Shown: positions 37,033 to 44,896, numbered from the stretch's first letter. The stretch: DNA of 64,000 bases from Miltoncostaea sp963770865 (GCA_963770865.1 CAVYRD010000014.1:1-64000); one strand, 5' to 3'. The notes: a model not told the origin generated them from the sequence alone. Translations and numbers: made by a program.

Positions 37033-37344
37033 GTGACGCGCGTCCTGGTCGCGGGCGCGACCGGCGCCCTCGGGGACGCGATCGCCCGTGAGCCGGCGCG
37101 GCGCGGCGCGGCCTCGAAGGCGGCGCTCACCGCGTTCGACCGGGCCGCGGCGCGCGAGCTGCGCCGCGAGGGGATCCGGCTGGTCAACGTGCGCCCGCCC
37201 CACCTCGACACCGGCCTGGAGACGCGGCCGATCGCAGGGTCCGCCCCCCGCCCGGCCGCCGGGCAGCCGGCCGCCGACTGGGCGCGCCGGGTGGCCGACG
37301 CGCTCGAGGACGCCTCCGTGACCGAGGTCGGCTCGGCCGCGTGA
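37033..37344 (+). pseudogene. Short-chain dehydrogenase with a large internal deletion
   Basis: 103 residues: the N-terminal Rossmann start TRVLVAGATGALGDAIAREP is joined directly to the active-site helix SKAALTAFDRAAARELRREG and IRLVNVRPPHLDTGLETRP. About 120-140 residues, including the catalytic Ser and Tyr, are missing, yet the frame is open. A GC-repeat (GGCGCGGCGCGG) sits at the junction near 37105, suggesting slippage or recombination, or assembly collapse. It ends in a GTGA overlap with the methyltransferase gene. Confidence 0.65.
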
Positions 37345-38402
37345 TCAAGTACATCGGCTCCAAGCGGGCCGTCGCCCCGCTGCTGGAGGAGCTCGCGCGG
37401 CGGCTGCCGGTCGGCTCGGTGTGCGACCTCTTCGCGGGCACCACCCGCGCCGGGCAGGCGTTCCGCCGCGCCGGGTGCCGCGTGGTCTCGAACGACCTCG
37501 CCAGCTACACCGAGGCGTTCGGCCAGGCCTACATCGCAGCCGGTGAGGGCCTCGACCGCGACCGCCTGCGCGAGCTGATCGCCCACCTCGACGCCCTGCC
37601 CGGCGAGCCCGGCTACGTCACCGAGACGTTCTGCCACGAGGCCCGCTTCTTCTCGCCCGAGAACGGCGCGCGCATCGACGCGATGCGCGCGGAGATCGAC
37701 CGGCTCGACGTCGACCCGGTGACGAGCGGCTGCCTCATCACGAGCCTCGTCGAGGCCGCCGACCGCGTCAACTCCACCTGCGGCCTGCAGATGGCCTACC
37801 TGAAGCGGCCGGCCGCGCGCAGCCTGCAGCCGCTGCGCCTGCGCGAGCCCGCGGCGGTCGAGGGGCCCGAGGGCCAGGTCAGCCGGCGCGACGCCAACGC
37901 GCTGGCGCGCGAGCTGGAGGGCGTGGACTGCGCCTACCTCGACCCGCCCTACAACCAGCACTCCTACTTCGCGAACTACCACGCGTGGGAGACGATCGTC
38001 CGGGCCGACCGGCCCGAGCCCTACGGCGTGGCCCGCAAGCGCATCGACTGCCGGACCACCCGCAGCCCTTTCAACAGCGCCCGCCACTCGTGGCCCGCGC
38101 TCGTGGACCTGGTCGAGGCGCTGCGCACGCCCTGGGTGATCCTGTCAGTCAACGACGAGGGGTTCCACGACCCGGCCGCCGTGGCCGACCTGCTCGGCGA
38201 GCGGGGGCACGTGGCCGCCCTCGCCATGGACGTGCCGCGCTACGTCGGCGCGCGCATCGGCATCCACAACCCCGCCGGGGAGCGGGTGGGCGCCGTCTCG
38301 CACGTGCGGGCCACCGAGTGGCTCATCGTGAGCGGGCCCGACCGGGACGCCGTCGCGTCGGCCTTCGACGCGGCGCCCGCGGCGGCGCTCACGCCGGGCT
38401 GA
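37341..38402 (+). CDS. D12-class N6-adenine DNA methyltransferase, orphan
   Basis: 353 residues. IKYIGSKRAVAPLLEELARR is the D12-class start (KYIGSK), then the SAM-binding CDLFAGTTRAGQAFRRAGCR, EAADRVNSTCGLQMAYLKRP and the catalytic YLDPPYNQHSYFANYHAWET (DPPY). It methylates adenine N6 in a short target. No restriction nuclease, specificity subunit or mobile element adjoins it, so an epigenetic or solitary role is likely. GTG 37341 overlaps the SDR stop (GTGA). Its end overlaps the convergent peptidase by 14 bases. Confidence 0.85.
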   Translation: MIKYIGSKRAVAPLLEELARRLPVGSVCDLFAGTTRAGQAFRRAGCRVVSNDLASYTEAFGQAYIAAGEGLDRDRLRELIAHLDALPGEPGYVTETFCHEARFFSPENGARIDAMRAEIDRLDVDPVTSGCLITSLVEAADRVNSTCGLQMAYLKRPAARSLQPLRLREPAAVEGPEGQVSRRDANALARELEGVDCAYLDPPYNQHSYFANYHAWETIVRADRPEPYGVARKRIDCRTTRSPFNSARHSWPALVDLVEALRTPWVILSVNDEGFHDPAAVADLLGERGHVAALAMDVPRYVGARIGIHNPAGERVGAVSHVRATEWLIVSGPDRDAVASAFDAAPAAALTPG

Positions 38403-39069
38403 GGACCTCCTCGGCGCCGCCGGGCGCCAGCAGGCGCGCGGCACGCCCCTCGTGCTCCACCACCAGGCGCGGCGGGGCGTCGTCGCTGAAGTGGACCGCC
38501 GCGCCGTCGTCCACCGCCCAGGTGGCCGGCATCCGGCCCTCCTCGATCAGATCGCGCAGCGCGGAAACCCTGCCCGGGTCGCCGTCGGCGTGCGGGCAGA
38601 AGCCGCCCTCCAGCAGGCCGAGCCCGGCCACCGGCGTGAAGCCCGGGCCGAGCGAGTTGGTGAGCCCGGCGGCGAACCAGCAGATCGCGCCGGCGCTGAC
38701 GCCCGACAGCACGACGCCCCGCTCCCACGCCTCGTGCAGGACCGCACCGATGCCGTGGACGGCCCAGATCGCCATAAGGTTGGCGCTGCTGCCGCCGCCG
38801 ACGTAGATCACGTCCTGGGCGAGCAGGGTCTCGGCGAGGCCCTCGGGGTGCGAGCGGAAGAGCGGCACGTGGCTCGGCGTGCACGGCACCCCGGAGAAGA
38901 CCTCGTAGAACCGGGCCACCAGCCAGTCCGAGTCGCCGCTGGCCGTGGGGATGAGGCAGACGCGCGGCGCGTCGGCGCCGGTCAGGCCGAGGATGTGGGT
39001 CTCGAGGGGTCCGATGCCGTATTCCGAGGACCACCCCCCGCCCCCGCAGGCCACGATGTGTCGGCTCAT
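38389..39069 (-). CDS. S51-family peptidase (dipeptidase E-like), Ser type
   Basis: 226 residues: MSRHIVACGGGGWSSEYGIG, VCLIPTASGDSDWLVARFYE, LAQDVIYVGGGSSANLMAIW, and the nucleophile elbow VVLSGVSAGAICWFAAGLTN (GxSAGA). GGAGG lies three bases before ATG 39067-39069. It matches aspartyl dipeptidase E/cyanophycinase-type Ser hydrolases with a class I amidotransferase-like fold. It is divergent from a paralogue at 39181 in which the nucleophile Ser is replaced. Confidence 0.85.
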   Translation of the reverse strand: MSRHIVACGGGGWSSEYGIGPLETHILGLTGADAPRVCLIPTASGDSDWLVARFYEVFSGVPCTPSHVPLFRSHPEGLAETLLAQDVIYVGGGSSANLMAIWAVHGIGAVLHEAWERGVVLSGVSAGAICWFAAGLTNSLGPGFTPVAGLGLLEGGFCPHADGDPGRVSALRDLIEEGRMPATWAVDDGAAVHFSDDAPPRLVVEHEGRAARLLAPGGAEEVLSPA

Positions 39070-39180
39070 CCGCCTCCAGGTTACCCGCCCCCGAACTGTG
39101 CACCAGGCCATTCCCGGCGGGCGGATCTCTGTGCGGGCGTCCCTCACGCCGGTGGCGCCGGGCACCCCAGTATCGCCGTC

Positions 39181-39990
39181 ATGGCCCGCGCGTCCTCACA
39201 CCGGGCGGCATCGCCGGCCCGCCCCCGGGCGCGGCAGATCGTCGCCCTGGGCGGCGGCGGGTTCACGGAGGAGCCGGGCAACACGGCCCTCGACGACTAC
39301 GTGCTCGACGCCTCCGGCGCCGAGCGGCCGCGGATCCTGTTCCTGCCCACCGCGGGCGGGGACAACTCCAGCTACGTGGTGAAGTTCTACAGCGCGTTCT
39401 CCGACGGCTCGTGCGTGCCGTCCCACCTTCCGCTGTTCAACCGTACGACCGACGACATCCGCGCCGTGCTGCTCGCCCAGGACGTGATCTACGTGGGCGG
39501 CGGCAACACGGTGAACCTGCTGGCGGTGTGGCGCGCCCACGGGGTCGACGCGATCCTCCGCGAGGCCTGGGAGCGCGGCGTCGTGCTCGCCGGCCTCTGC
39601 GCCGGATCGATGTGCTGGTTCGAGAGCGGCGTCACGGCGTCGTTCGGGACCCGGATGGCGCCCTTCTCGGGCGGGCTCGGCCTGCTGCCCGGCAGCAACT
39701 GCCCGCACTACGTCCAGCGCCGCGACGCGAGATGGACGCCCTGCGCGGGTGGCGCCGGGCGTCTGCGCCGAGGACGGTGTGGCGCTGCACTTCGTGGACC
39801 GCCGTCTGGCGGCCGTCGTCGCATCCCGCGAGGGCCCGCGCGCCTACCGTGTCGGGATGGCGGGCGATCGCGTCGTCGAGGCGCCGCTGCGCCCCGTCGT
39901 CCTGGACCGGCCCGGCGCGAGTCGTGCTGCGCGGGCCGCCGCGCAAAGCGATCCGGTCGGCGTACGGCCCGCGCTCGCCGCCGCGCACTA
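39181..39990 (+). pseudogene. S51-like paralogue with Cys at the nucleophile position, frameshifted
   Basis: The start (RQIVALGGGGFTEEPGNTAL, ILFLPTAGGDNSSYVVKFYS, LAQDVIYVGGGNTVNLLAVW) is clearly homologous to the neighbour at 38389. The nucleophile elbow reads VVLAGLCAGSMCWFESGVTA, so the catalytic Ser is Cys. Near 39728-39760 two shifts are needed to continue into REMDALRGW and APGVCAEDGVALHFVDRRLA, AYRVGMAGDRVVEAPL. Probably an inverted duplication followed by divergence; the frameshifts may be sequence errors. Cys could still act as nucleophile, as in related amidotransferase folds. Confidence 0.65.
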
Positions 39991-40033
39991 GGCGCGACGA
40001 CGAGCGGGGCGGCGACACCGAACCCTGGCGGAC

Positions 40034-40261
40034 CTACTTCAGGCGGAAGGTGATGCGACCCCGGTTGAGGTCGTAGGGCGAGAGCTCCACCTTGACCCGG
40101 TCACCCGGGTTGATCCGGATGCGGAAGCGACGCAGCTTGCCGGCCATGTGCGCCAGCACCTCGTGCTCGTTGTCCAGGACCACGCGGAACATGGTGTTCG
40201 GGAGGGCTTCGGTGACCTCGCCCTCCACCTCGATCGCCTCTTCCTTCTGCTTTGTCGCCAG
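40034..40261 (-). CDS. infA: Translation initiation factor IF-1, apparent CTG start
   Basis: The complete OB-fold is present: IEVEGEVTEALPNTMFRVVL, DNEHEVLAHMAGKLRRFRIR, INPGDRVKVELSPYDLNRGR and ITFRLK. Family members begin M-A-K-x-x-x-I-E-V; here the same segment reads ATKQKEEAIEVEGE preceded by CTG (40259-40261), with AGGAG five bases upstream. No in-frame ATG, GTG or TTG exists upstream at that site; the first conventional start is GTG 40226-40228, which would remove eleven residues. I annotate the CTG, but a sequencing substitution is possible. It lies 43 bases downstream of csp in the same orientation. Confidence 0.85.
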   Translation of the reverse strand: MATKQKEEAIEVEGEVTEALPNTMFRVVLDNEHEVLAHMAGKLRRFRIRINPGDRVKVELSPYDLNRGRITFRLK

Positions 40262-40304
40262 AACCTCTCCTCTCGATGCCTGGAAGGACTACCCGCGTCG
40301 GCTG

Positions 40305-40508
40305 CTAGAGCGCCTGCACGGTGGAGGCCTGCGGGCCCTTCTGGCCCTCGGTCGCCTCATAGCTGACCCGCTGACCCTCCTCCAGGTTCCGGTAGCCGGA
40401 GCCCTGGATCTCCGAGAAGTGGACGAAGAGATCCTTCCCGCCGTCATCCGGCGTGATGAATCCGTAGCCCTTCTCGGCAGAGAACCACTTCACGACACCC
40501 TCAGCCAT
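40305..40508 (-). CDS. CspA-family cold-shock protein (intact)
   Basis: 67 residues: MAEGVVKWFSAEKGYGFITP (RNP1 KGYGFI), DDGGKDLFVHFSEIQGSGYR (RNP2 LFVHF), NLEEGQRVSYEATEGQKGPQ, ASTVQAL. Single OB-fold RNA/ssDNA chaperone. AAGGATG lies before ATG 40506-40508. Directly upstream of infA, giving a csp-infA transcript. Closely related to the damaged copy at 2622-2822. Confidence 0.95.
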   Translation of the reverse strand: MAEGVVKWFSAEKGYGFITPDDGGKDLFVHFSEIQGSGYRNLEEGQRVSYEATEGQKGPQASTVQAL

Positions 40509-40570
40509 TGGTCATCCTTCTTTGTGTACGCACGGCTCGCCCCGCTATCCGGGGTCGTGCGAATGGTATC

Positions 40571-41173
40571 TCACCGCACCCCCGGAGGCACCCGTCCCCT
40601 CATGACGGCCAAGGCGCGGGCGAAATCGGGCTCCGCGACCACCATCTCGGTGGCGTTGGCCACCGCCTTCACCGGCCCGTCGAGGGGGTCGTCGCCGGTC
40701 AGGGCGTTCGCGAGGAAGCGGATCGGGATGTCATGGGTCACCACCAGCGGCAGGCGCGCGGGCGAGGCGAGCAGGCGCTCGAAGCCGCGGACGTAGCGCA
40801 CGAGCACGTCCATCCGGCTCTCACCGCCGCCGGGCGGACGCGCCTCCTGCGGCAGGGCGGTGCGCCAGGCGCGGTAGGCGTCGGCCGTCGCCCCCTCGAA
40901 GTCGCCGAGCGCCACGTCGTCGAGGTCGGGGCACGCGACCCGGGGCACGTCGCGCCCCTCCAGCAGGATCCCGAGCGTCTCGGCCGTGCGCCCGAAGCGG
41001 GTGTGCACGCCGAGGTCGATGGGCAGGCCGTCGAGCCGGTCGCGGAGCGCCTGCGCCTGGCGCCGCCCCTCCTCGTCGAGCGACACCGGAATCGCCGGGT
41101 CGCCGTTGAGGGTGTTGGTGGCGTTGTATGTCGTGCGCCCGTGGCGCGTGAGGATGAACCGGCGGTCGGGCAT
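40571..41173 (-). CDS. Histidine phosphatase family protein (phosphoglycerate-mutase-like)
   Basis: 200 residues: RFILTRHGRTTYNATNTLNG (catalytic RHG), SLDEEGRRQAQALRDRLDGL, VHTRFGRTAETLGILLEGRD, DDVALGDFEGATADAYRAWR and LPLVVTHDIPIRFLANALTG (second His). A cytosolic phosphomonoesterase of unknown substrate (alpha-ribazole phosphatase or sugar-phosphate type). TAGCCT lies eight bases before ATG 41171-41173. Confidence 0.85.
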   Translation of the reverse strand: MPDRRFILTRHGRTTYNATNTLNGDPAIPVSLDEEGRRQAQALRDRLDGLPIDLGVHTRFGRTAETLGILLEGRDVPRVACPDLDDVALGDFEGATADAYRAWRTALPQEARPPGGGESRMDVLVRYVRGFERLLASPARLPLVVTHDIPIRFLANALTGDDPLDGPVKAVANATEMVVAEPDFARALAVMRGRVPPGVR

Positions 41174-41181
41174 GCCCGCGC

Positions 41182-41187
41182 AGGCTA
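41182..41187 (-). promoter_or_regulatory. -10 element of the histidine phosphatase gene
   Basis: TAGCCT on the minus strand, eight bases before ATG 41173; leaderless arrangement. Confidence 0.4.
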
Positions 41188-41240
41188 GCGGCCCCGGGGC
41201 CGGCCGCCCCCCGGGTTTCGCCCGCGGCCCGTCGCGGCAC

Positions 41241-41246
41241 TAGAGT
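41241..41246 (+). promoter_or_regulatory. -10 element for the gene at 41253
   Basis: TAGAGT, six bases before GTG 41253. It supports the longer start of that gene. Confidence 0.45.
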
Positions 41247-41252
41247 GGGCGG

Positions 41253-41780
41253 GTGCTCAACCGCCGACAGGCCGTCATCGGCTACGTCACGTTCCGCGTC
41301 GCGCGGAACCTCGTGCTCCGCAAGGTGCGCCGGGGATCCGCCGGACCGCGGCCGGGCACACGTCACGAGGCCGAGGGAGGTCACATGCTGAAGAAGTCCT
41401 CGGGGGGCCGCGCCGCGGCCGACCGGACCGCCGCGCTCGTGGAGACGATCCGTCCCATCGTCACGAAGGCGATGAACGATCCCGATCTCCACAACGCGCT
41501 GCGCCAGGCGTTCGCCACCGGCCGCGAGGTGACCGGCGAGATCCACGGCAAGCCCCCGGCGAAGGCCGCGAAGAAGCTCGCGCAGGACCGCAAGCTCCAC
41601 CGCAAGGTCGAGACGTCGGCGGCCGACCTCCAGAAGGCCGTGAGCGGCCTCGTGGAGCAGCCGAAGAAGAAGGGCCGCATCCGGCGCCTGATCGGCCGCA
41701 TCGCCCTGCTCGGGGCGGTCGCGGGCACCGTGGCGTTCGCGCTGCGCAAGATGCGCGGCGGGGGGCAGCCTCCCGCGTGA
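41253..41780 (+). CDS. Conserved-looking hypothetical protein with C-terminal membrane helix
   Basis: 175 residues. The N-terminus LNRRQAVIGYVTFRVARNLV may be an amphipathic or short membrane segment. The middle is helical and Lys-rich (TIRPIVTKAMNDPDLHNALR, EIHGKPPAKAAKKLAQDRKL). A C-terminal helix GRIALLGAVAGTVAFALRKM anchors it. GTG 41253 fits a leaderless promoter. ATG 41385 has a strong GAGGGAGG four bases upstream, so a shorter form may also be made. No family recognised. Confidence 0.6.
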   Translation: MLNRRQAVIGYVTFRVARNLVLRKVRRGSAGPRPGTRHEAEGGHMLKKSSGGRAAADRTAALVETIRPIVTKAMNDPDLHNALRQAFATGREVTGEIHGKPPAKAAKKLAQDRKLHRKVETSAADLQKAVSGLVEQPKKKGRIRRLIGRIALLGAVAGTVAFALRKMRGGGQPPA

Positions 41781-41812
41781 TCCGCAGGGAGGCGGGGGGC
41801 CGCGTCGCGCGC

Positions 41813-41818
41813 TAGCGT
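41813..41818 (+). promoter_or_regulatory. -10 element for the ABC-2 exporter genes
   Basis: TAGCGT, eight bases before GTG 41827. Confidence 0.4.
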
Positions 41819-41826
41819 CGCGGGTC

Positions 41827-42570
41827 GTGAACGGCGACGGCCCACCCGCCCTCCTCTGCGAGGGCGTCTCCAAGGAGTTCGGCGGAGGCGTGGTCGCGCT
41901 GGCGGGGCTCGACCTCGCCGTGCCCGAGGGCGCGTTCTTCGGCCTGCTCGGGCCCAACGGGGCCGGCAAGACGACGCTCATCCGCAGCGTGGTGGGCCTG
42001 ACGCGGCCGTCAGGCGGGGCGATCTCCGTGTTCGGCGTGCCTGCCTGGGGCGAGTCGGCCGGGCTCGCGCGCCAGGCGATCGGCTACGCGCCCCAGGACG
42101 TGGCGCTCGACCGCTTCGTGCCGGTGCGCGAGCTGCTCACCCTGCACGGGCGCTACTTCGGCATGTCGCGCGCCGACGCCGGCCGCCGCGCCGACGAGAT
42201 GCTGCGGGCCTTCGACCTCTCGGGCAAGTCGTCGAGCTACGCCAACCAGCTCTCGGGCGGGATGCGCCGCCGGCTGCTCCTGGCCCGCGCGCTGCTGCAC
42301 CGGCCGCGGCTCGTGATCCTGGACGAGCCCACGGCGGGCGTCGACCTGGAGCTGCGCCACGACCTGTGGGCCTACATCCGCCAGCTGCACGCCGACGGCA
42401 CGACGATCCTCCTCACGACGCACTACATCGAGGAGGCCGAGGAGCTCTGCGAGCGAGTGGCCTTCATCCGCTCCGGCCGGATCGTGGCCGAGGGGGCGCC
42501 GCCGGACCTGCGAACGCAGTTCGGCGCGGCGCGCCTCGAGGACGTGTACCTGCAGGTGGTGGGGCGCTGA
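41827..42570 (+). CDS. ABC transporter ATP-binding protein (ABC-2 exporter)
   Basis: 247 residues: Walker A LLGPNGAGKTTLI, Q-loop YAPQDVALD, signature QLSGGMRRRLLLARALLHRP, Walker B LVILDEPTAGVDLELR, H-loop TTHYIEEAEELCERV. DRA/drug-exporter type that pairs with the permease directly downstream. GTG 41827 behind a leaderless -10; its TGA overlaps the presumed CTG start of the permease. Confidence 0.92.
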   Translation: MNGDGPPALLCEGVSKEFGGGVVALAGLDLAVPEGAFFGLLGPNGAGKTTLIRSVVGLTRPSGGAISVFGVPAWGESAGLARQAIGYAPQDVALDRFVPVRELLTLHGRYFGMSRADAGRRADEMLRAFDLSGKSSSYANQLSGGMRRRLLLARALLHRPRLVILDEPTAGVDLELRHDLWAYIRQLHADGTTILLTTHYIEEAEELCERVAFIRSGRIVAEGAPPDLRTQFGAARLEDVYLQVVGR

Positions 42571-43352
42571 GCACGGCCGGGATCCGCCGCGCCCGCCGGC
42601 GCGGCACCGGGGCGCTCGCCGAGCGCGAGGCGCTGCGCGTGCTGCGGCTCTGGAACCAGACGATCGCGCCGCCGGTGGTGGCCGCGGCGCTCTTCATCGT
42701 GGTCTTCGGCGTCGCCCTCGGCACCAGCATCCGCCGCATCGACGGGATCCCCTACGAGCAGTTCATCGTGCCGGGGCTCGTCCTGATGGGCGTGGCGACG
42801 TCGGCCTTCGGCAACAACGCGACCTCGATCTACCAGGCCCGCAACGACGGCTTCATCGAGGACCCCGCCAGCAGCCCGATGACGCCGGGTCAGCTGCTTG
42901 TCGGCTACATGGCCGGCGGCGTGCTGCGCAGCCTGATGATCGGCGTGCTGACGCTGGGCGCGGCGCGGCTCTTCGTCACCTATCCGGTGCACCACCCCGC
43001 GGTCCTGGCCGTCGCGCTGATCGCGACGAGCCTCGCCTTCTCGGCGCTCGGCACGGTGGTCGGCCTCTACTCGACCGGCTGGGACCAGCAGAACGTGGTC
43101 GGCAACCTCGTCATCCAGCCGCTCGTGTTCCTGGGCGGCGTCTTCTACGCGGTGGACGCCCTCACCCAGCCCTGGCGCGCGCTGACCCACGCCGACCCGA
43201 TCTTCTACATGGTGGTCGCCGCCCGCCACGGGATGCTCGGCAGCTCGGAGGTCGACCCCGTCGTCTCGGTCGGCATCACGGTCGGGCTCGCGGCGGCGAT
43301 GCTCGCCTGGGCCTGGTGGACCTTCGCCCGCGGCGTCGGGATCCGCACGTAG
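42567..43352 (+). CDS. ABC-2 type permease
   Basis: About 261 residues with six helices (TIAPPVVAAALFIVVFGVAL, FIVPGLVLMGVATSAFGNNA, LLVGYMAGGVLRSLMIGVLT, AVLAVALIATSLAFSALGTV, NLVIQPLVFLGGVFYAVDAL, VGLAAAMLAWAWWTFARGVG) and the ABC-2 motif YQARNDGFIEDPASSPMTPG. In frame there is no ATG/GTG near the expected start; a CTG (42567-42569) overlaps the ATPase stop as CTGA, mirroring the usual ATGA/GTGA coupling, and gives the right length. The next conventional start, an inner GTG, would cut into the conserved N-terminal helix. Confidence 0.8.
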   Translation: MSTAGIRRARRRGTGALAEREALRVLRLWNQTIAPPVVAAALFIVVFGVALGTSIRRIDGIPYEQFIVPGLVLMGVATSAFGNNATSIYQARNDGFIEDPASSPMTPGQLLVGYMAGGVLRSLMIGVLTLGAARLFVTYPVHHPAVLAVALIATSLAFSALGTVVGLYSTGWDQQNVVGNLVIQPLVFLGGVFYAVDALTQPWRALTHADPIFYMVVAARHGMLGSSEVDPVVSVGITVGLAAAMLAWAWWTFARGVGIRT

Positions 43353-43355
43353 ACT
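43350..43355 (+). promoter_or_regulatory. -10 element for the cyclophilin gene
   Basis: TAGACT overlaps the permease stop codon and lies eight bases before ATG 43364. Confidence 0.45.
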
Positions 43356-43363
43356 CGCCGGCG

Positions 43364-44083
43364 ATGACCGTCCTCCGCCGACTCGCCATGCTCGCGGCCG
43401 CGCTGGCCCTGGTCGCCCTCGCCGGCGCCTGCGGCAGCGGCGGCTCCTCCGCCCCGGCCGCCTCGGCGCCACCGGCCACCACCGCCCCCGAGGACGTGGT
43501 GACGGCCCCCGACGGCACGACGTGCAGCATCGCCGAGCCCGACCCGGCGCCGGACCCGAAGACCTATGCGGCGCCGCCGCCGATGAGCATCGACACCGCG
43601 GCGCGCTACCGGGCCACGCTGCGGACGTCGTGCGGCACGATCGTCATCGCGCTGGACGCGAAGCGCGCGCCCACGACGGTCAACAACTTCGTGTTCCTCG
43701 CGCGGCAGGGCTTCTACGACGGGCTGACCTTCCACCGCGTGGTGGCCGGCTTCGTCATCCAGGGCGGCGACCCGACCGGCGACGGCAGCGGCGGCCCGGG
43801 CTACGAGATCCCCGACGAGCTGCCGACGGACGGCTACCCGCTCGGGTCGGTCGCGATGGCCAACGCGGGCCCCGACACCGGCGGCTCGCAGTTCTTCATC
43901 GTCACCGGCGACGCCTCGGCGCTGCCGAACGCCTTCGCGAAGTTCGGCCGTGTCGTGAAGGGGCTGAAGGTCGCCCGGACGATCGAGAGCTTCGCCGACC
44001 CGACGGCCGACCCGGGCGACCCCAGCGCCCAGACGCCGACCAGCCCGATGTACATCTACAGGGTGACCATCTCGGGGCCGTAG
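43364..44083 (+). CDS. Secreted cyclophilin-type peptidyl-prolyl isomerase, probable lipoprotein
   Basis: 239 residues. The signal sequence MLAAALALVALAGAC ends at a lipobox-like Cys, followed by a Gly/Ser/Pro linker. The cyclophilin domain has GTIVIALDAKRAPTTVNNFV, RQGFYDGLTFHRVVAGFVIQ, GGDPTGDGSGGPGYEIPDEL and NAGPDTGGSQFFIVTGDASA, with the active-site FHR and QFF. It folds exported proteins at the membrane surface. Start ATG 43364 fits a leaderless promoter overlapping the upstream stop. Confidence 0.88.
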   Translation: MTVLRRLAMLAAALALVALAGACGSGGSSAPAASAPPATTAPEDVVTAPDGTTCSIAEPDPAPDPKTYAAPPPMSIDTAARYRATLRTSCGTIVIALDAKRAPTTVNNFVFLARQGFYDGLTFHRVVAGFVIQGGDPTGDGSGGPGYEIPDELPTDGYPLGSVAMANAGPDTGGSQFFIVTGDASALPNAFAKFGRVVKGLKVARTIESFADPTADPGDPSAQTPTSPMYIYRVTISGP

Positions 44084-44089
44084 CCCGCC

Positions 44090-44884
44090 CTATTCGGACC
44101 AGTCGCCCTCGGCCACCGGCGGCCCGTGGCGGTTGAGCAGCTCGGCCGGCACGTGGAAGCGGCGGGCGTCGCCCTCGGTGCCCCGCTCGTAGGGCCGGGC
44201 CACGTCCTCCGGGACGTCCACCGCGAAGACGACCCACTCGTCGCCCGCGTCGGTGCCGGCCGGCGGGCGGTCGGTGAGCCAGACGCCCGCGCCCGTGCCG
44301 GGGCTCGGCCGGTCGCGGAAGCCGGTGCGCTGGATGGCCATCGCCTCGTCGTAGTCGCTCGCGTGGAACAGGCGCAGCCGCCGGGGCGCATCGGTCATGC
44401 GCACCTGGCGCGCGTCGACCTCCGGCGTGGCGCGCTCGTGCTCCAGGTCGACGACGACGTGGGTCACGGGCAGGTCGTAGCGCTCGCGCGCCCGGCGCAC
44501 GACGTTACGCTCGAGCCAGCCCGAGCGGTTGTGCGGGTGGGTCGAGATGACGACCTCGTCCGGGTCGAAGATGCGCAGAGCGTCGTCGAGGGCCTGCAGC
44601 GGGTCGGCATCGCCCAGGTGCCCGCGGGCGTTGACCCCGGCCGCGGCGAGCGCCTCCAGCGAGGAGTCGAGCCGCGCGGCCGCCTCGGCCTGGCGCCGCT
44701 CGAGGTCGGAGGTGAGCCAGTGCTCGAGGCGGGTGCGCGCCACGGCCGGCGCCACGACCAGCACCTCGCCCTGCTCGCCGGCCCGGTAGCGGACCTCGTC
44801 CACGACGCCCTGGGCCGCGCAGGTCTCGTTGGCGATCACGAGGATCCGGCGGCTTCGCGCCCACTCTCCGGGCGACGGGGTCAT
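44090..44884 (-). CDS. USP-like domain fused to an ADP-ribosyltransferase-like C-terminal domain
   Basis: 264 residues. The N-terminal half (RILVIANETCAAQGVVDEVR, VLVVAPAVARTRLEHWLTSD, GDADPLQALDDALRIFDPDE, VVISTHPHNRSGWLERNVV) is a universal-stress-protein-like Rossmann domain. The C-terminal 90 residues (RLFHASDYDEAMAIQRTGFR, GAGVWLTDRPPAGTDAGDEW, VVFAVDVPEDVARPYE, FHVPAELLNRHG) resemble the H-x-(T/S)...GF...GVWLSD...VPAELLN pattern of small ART/KptA-like domains of unknown activity. TATGTT six bases before ATG 44882-44884 suggests a leaderless start. The ART assignment is tentative. Confidence 0.6.
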   Translation of the reverse strand: MTPSPGEWARSRRILVIANETCAAQGVVDEVRYRAGEQGEVLVVAPAVARTRLEHWLTSDLERRQAEAAARLDSSLEALAAAGVNARGHLGDADPLQALDDALRIFDPDEVVISTHPHNRSGWLERNVVRRARERYDLPVTHVVVDLEHERATPEVDARQVRMTDAPRRLRLFHASDYDEAMAIQRTGFRDRPSPGTGAGVWLTDRPPAGTDAGDEWVVFAVDVPEDVARPYERGTEGDARRFHVPAELLNRHGPPVAEGDWSE

Positions 44885-44890
44885 GCGGCG

Positions 44891-44896
44891 AACATA
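44891..44896 (-). promoter_or_regulatory. -10 element of the USP-fusion gene
   Basis: TATGTT on the minus strand, six bases before ATG 44884. Confidence 0.45.
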
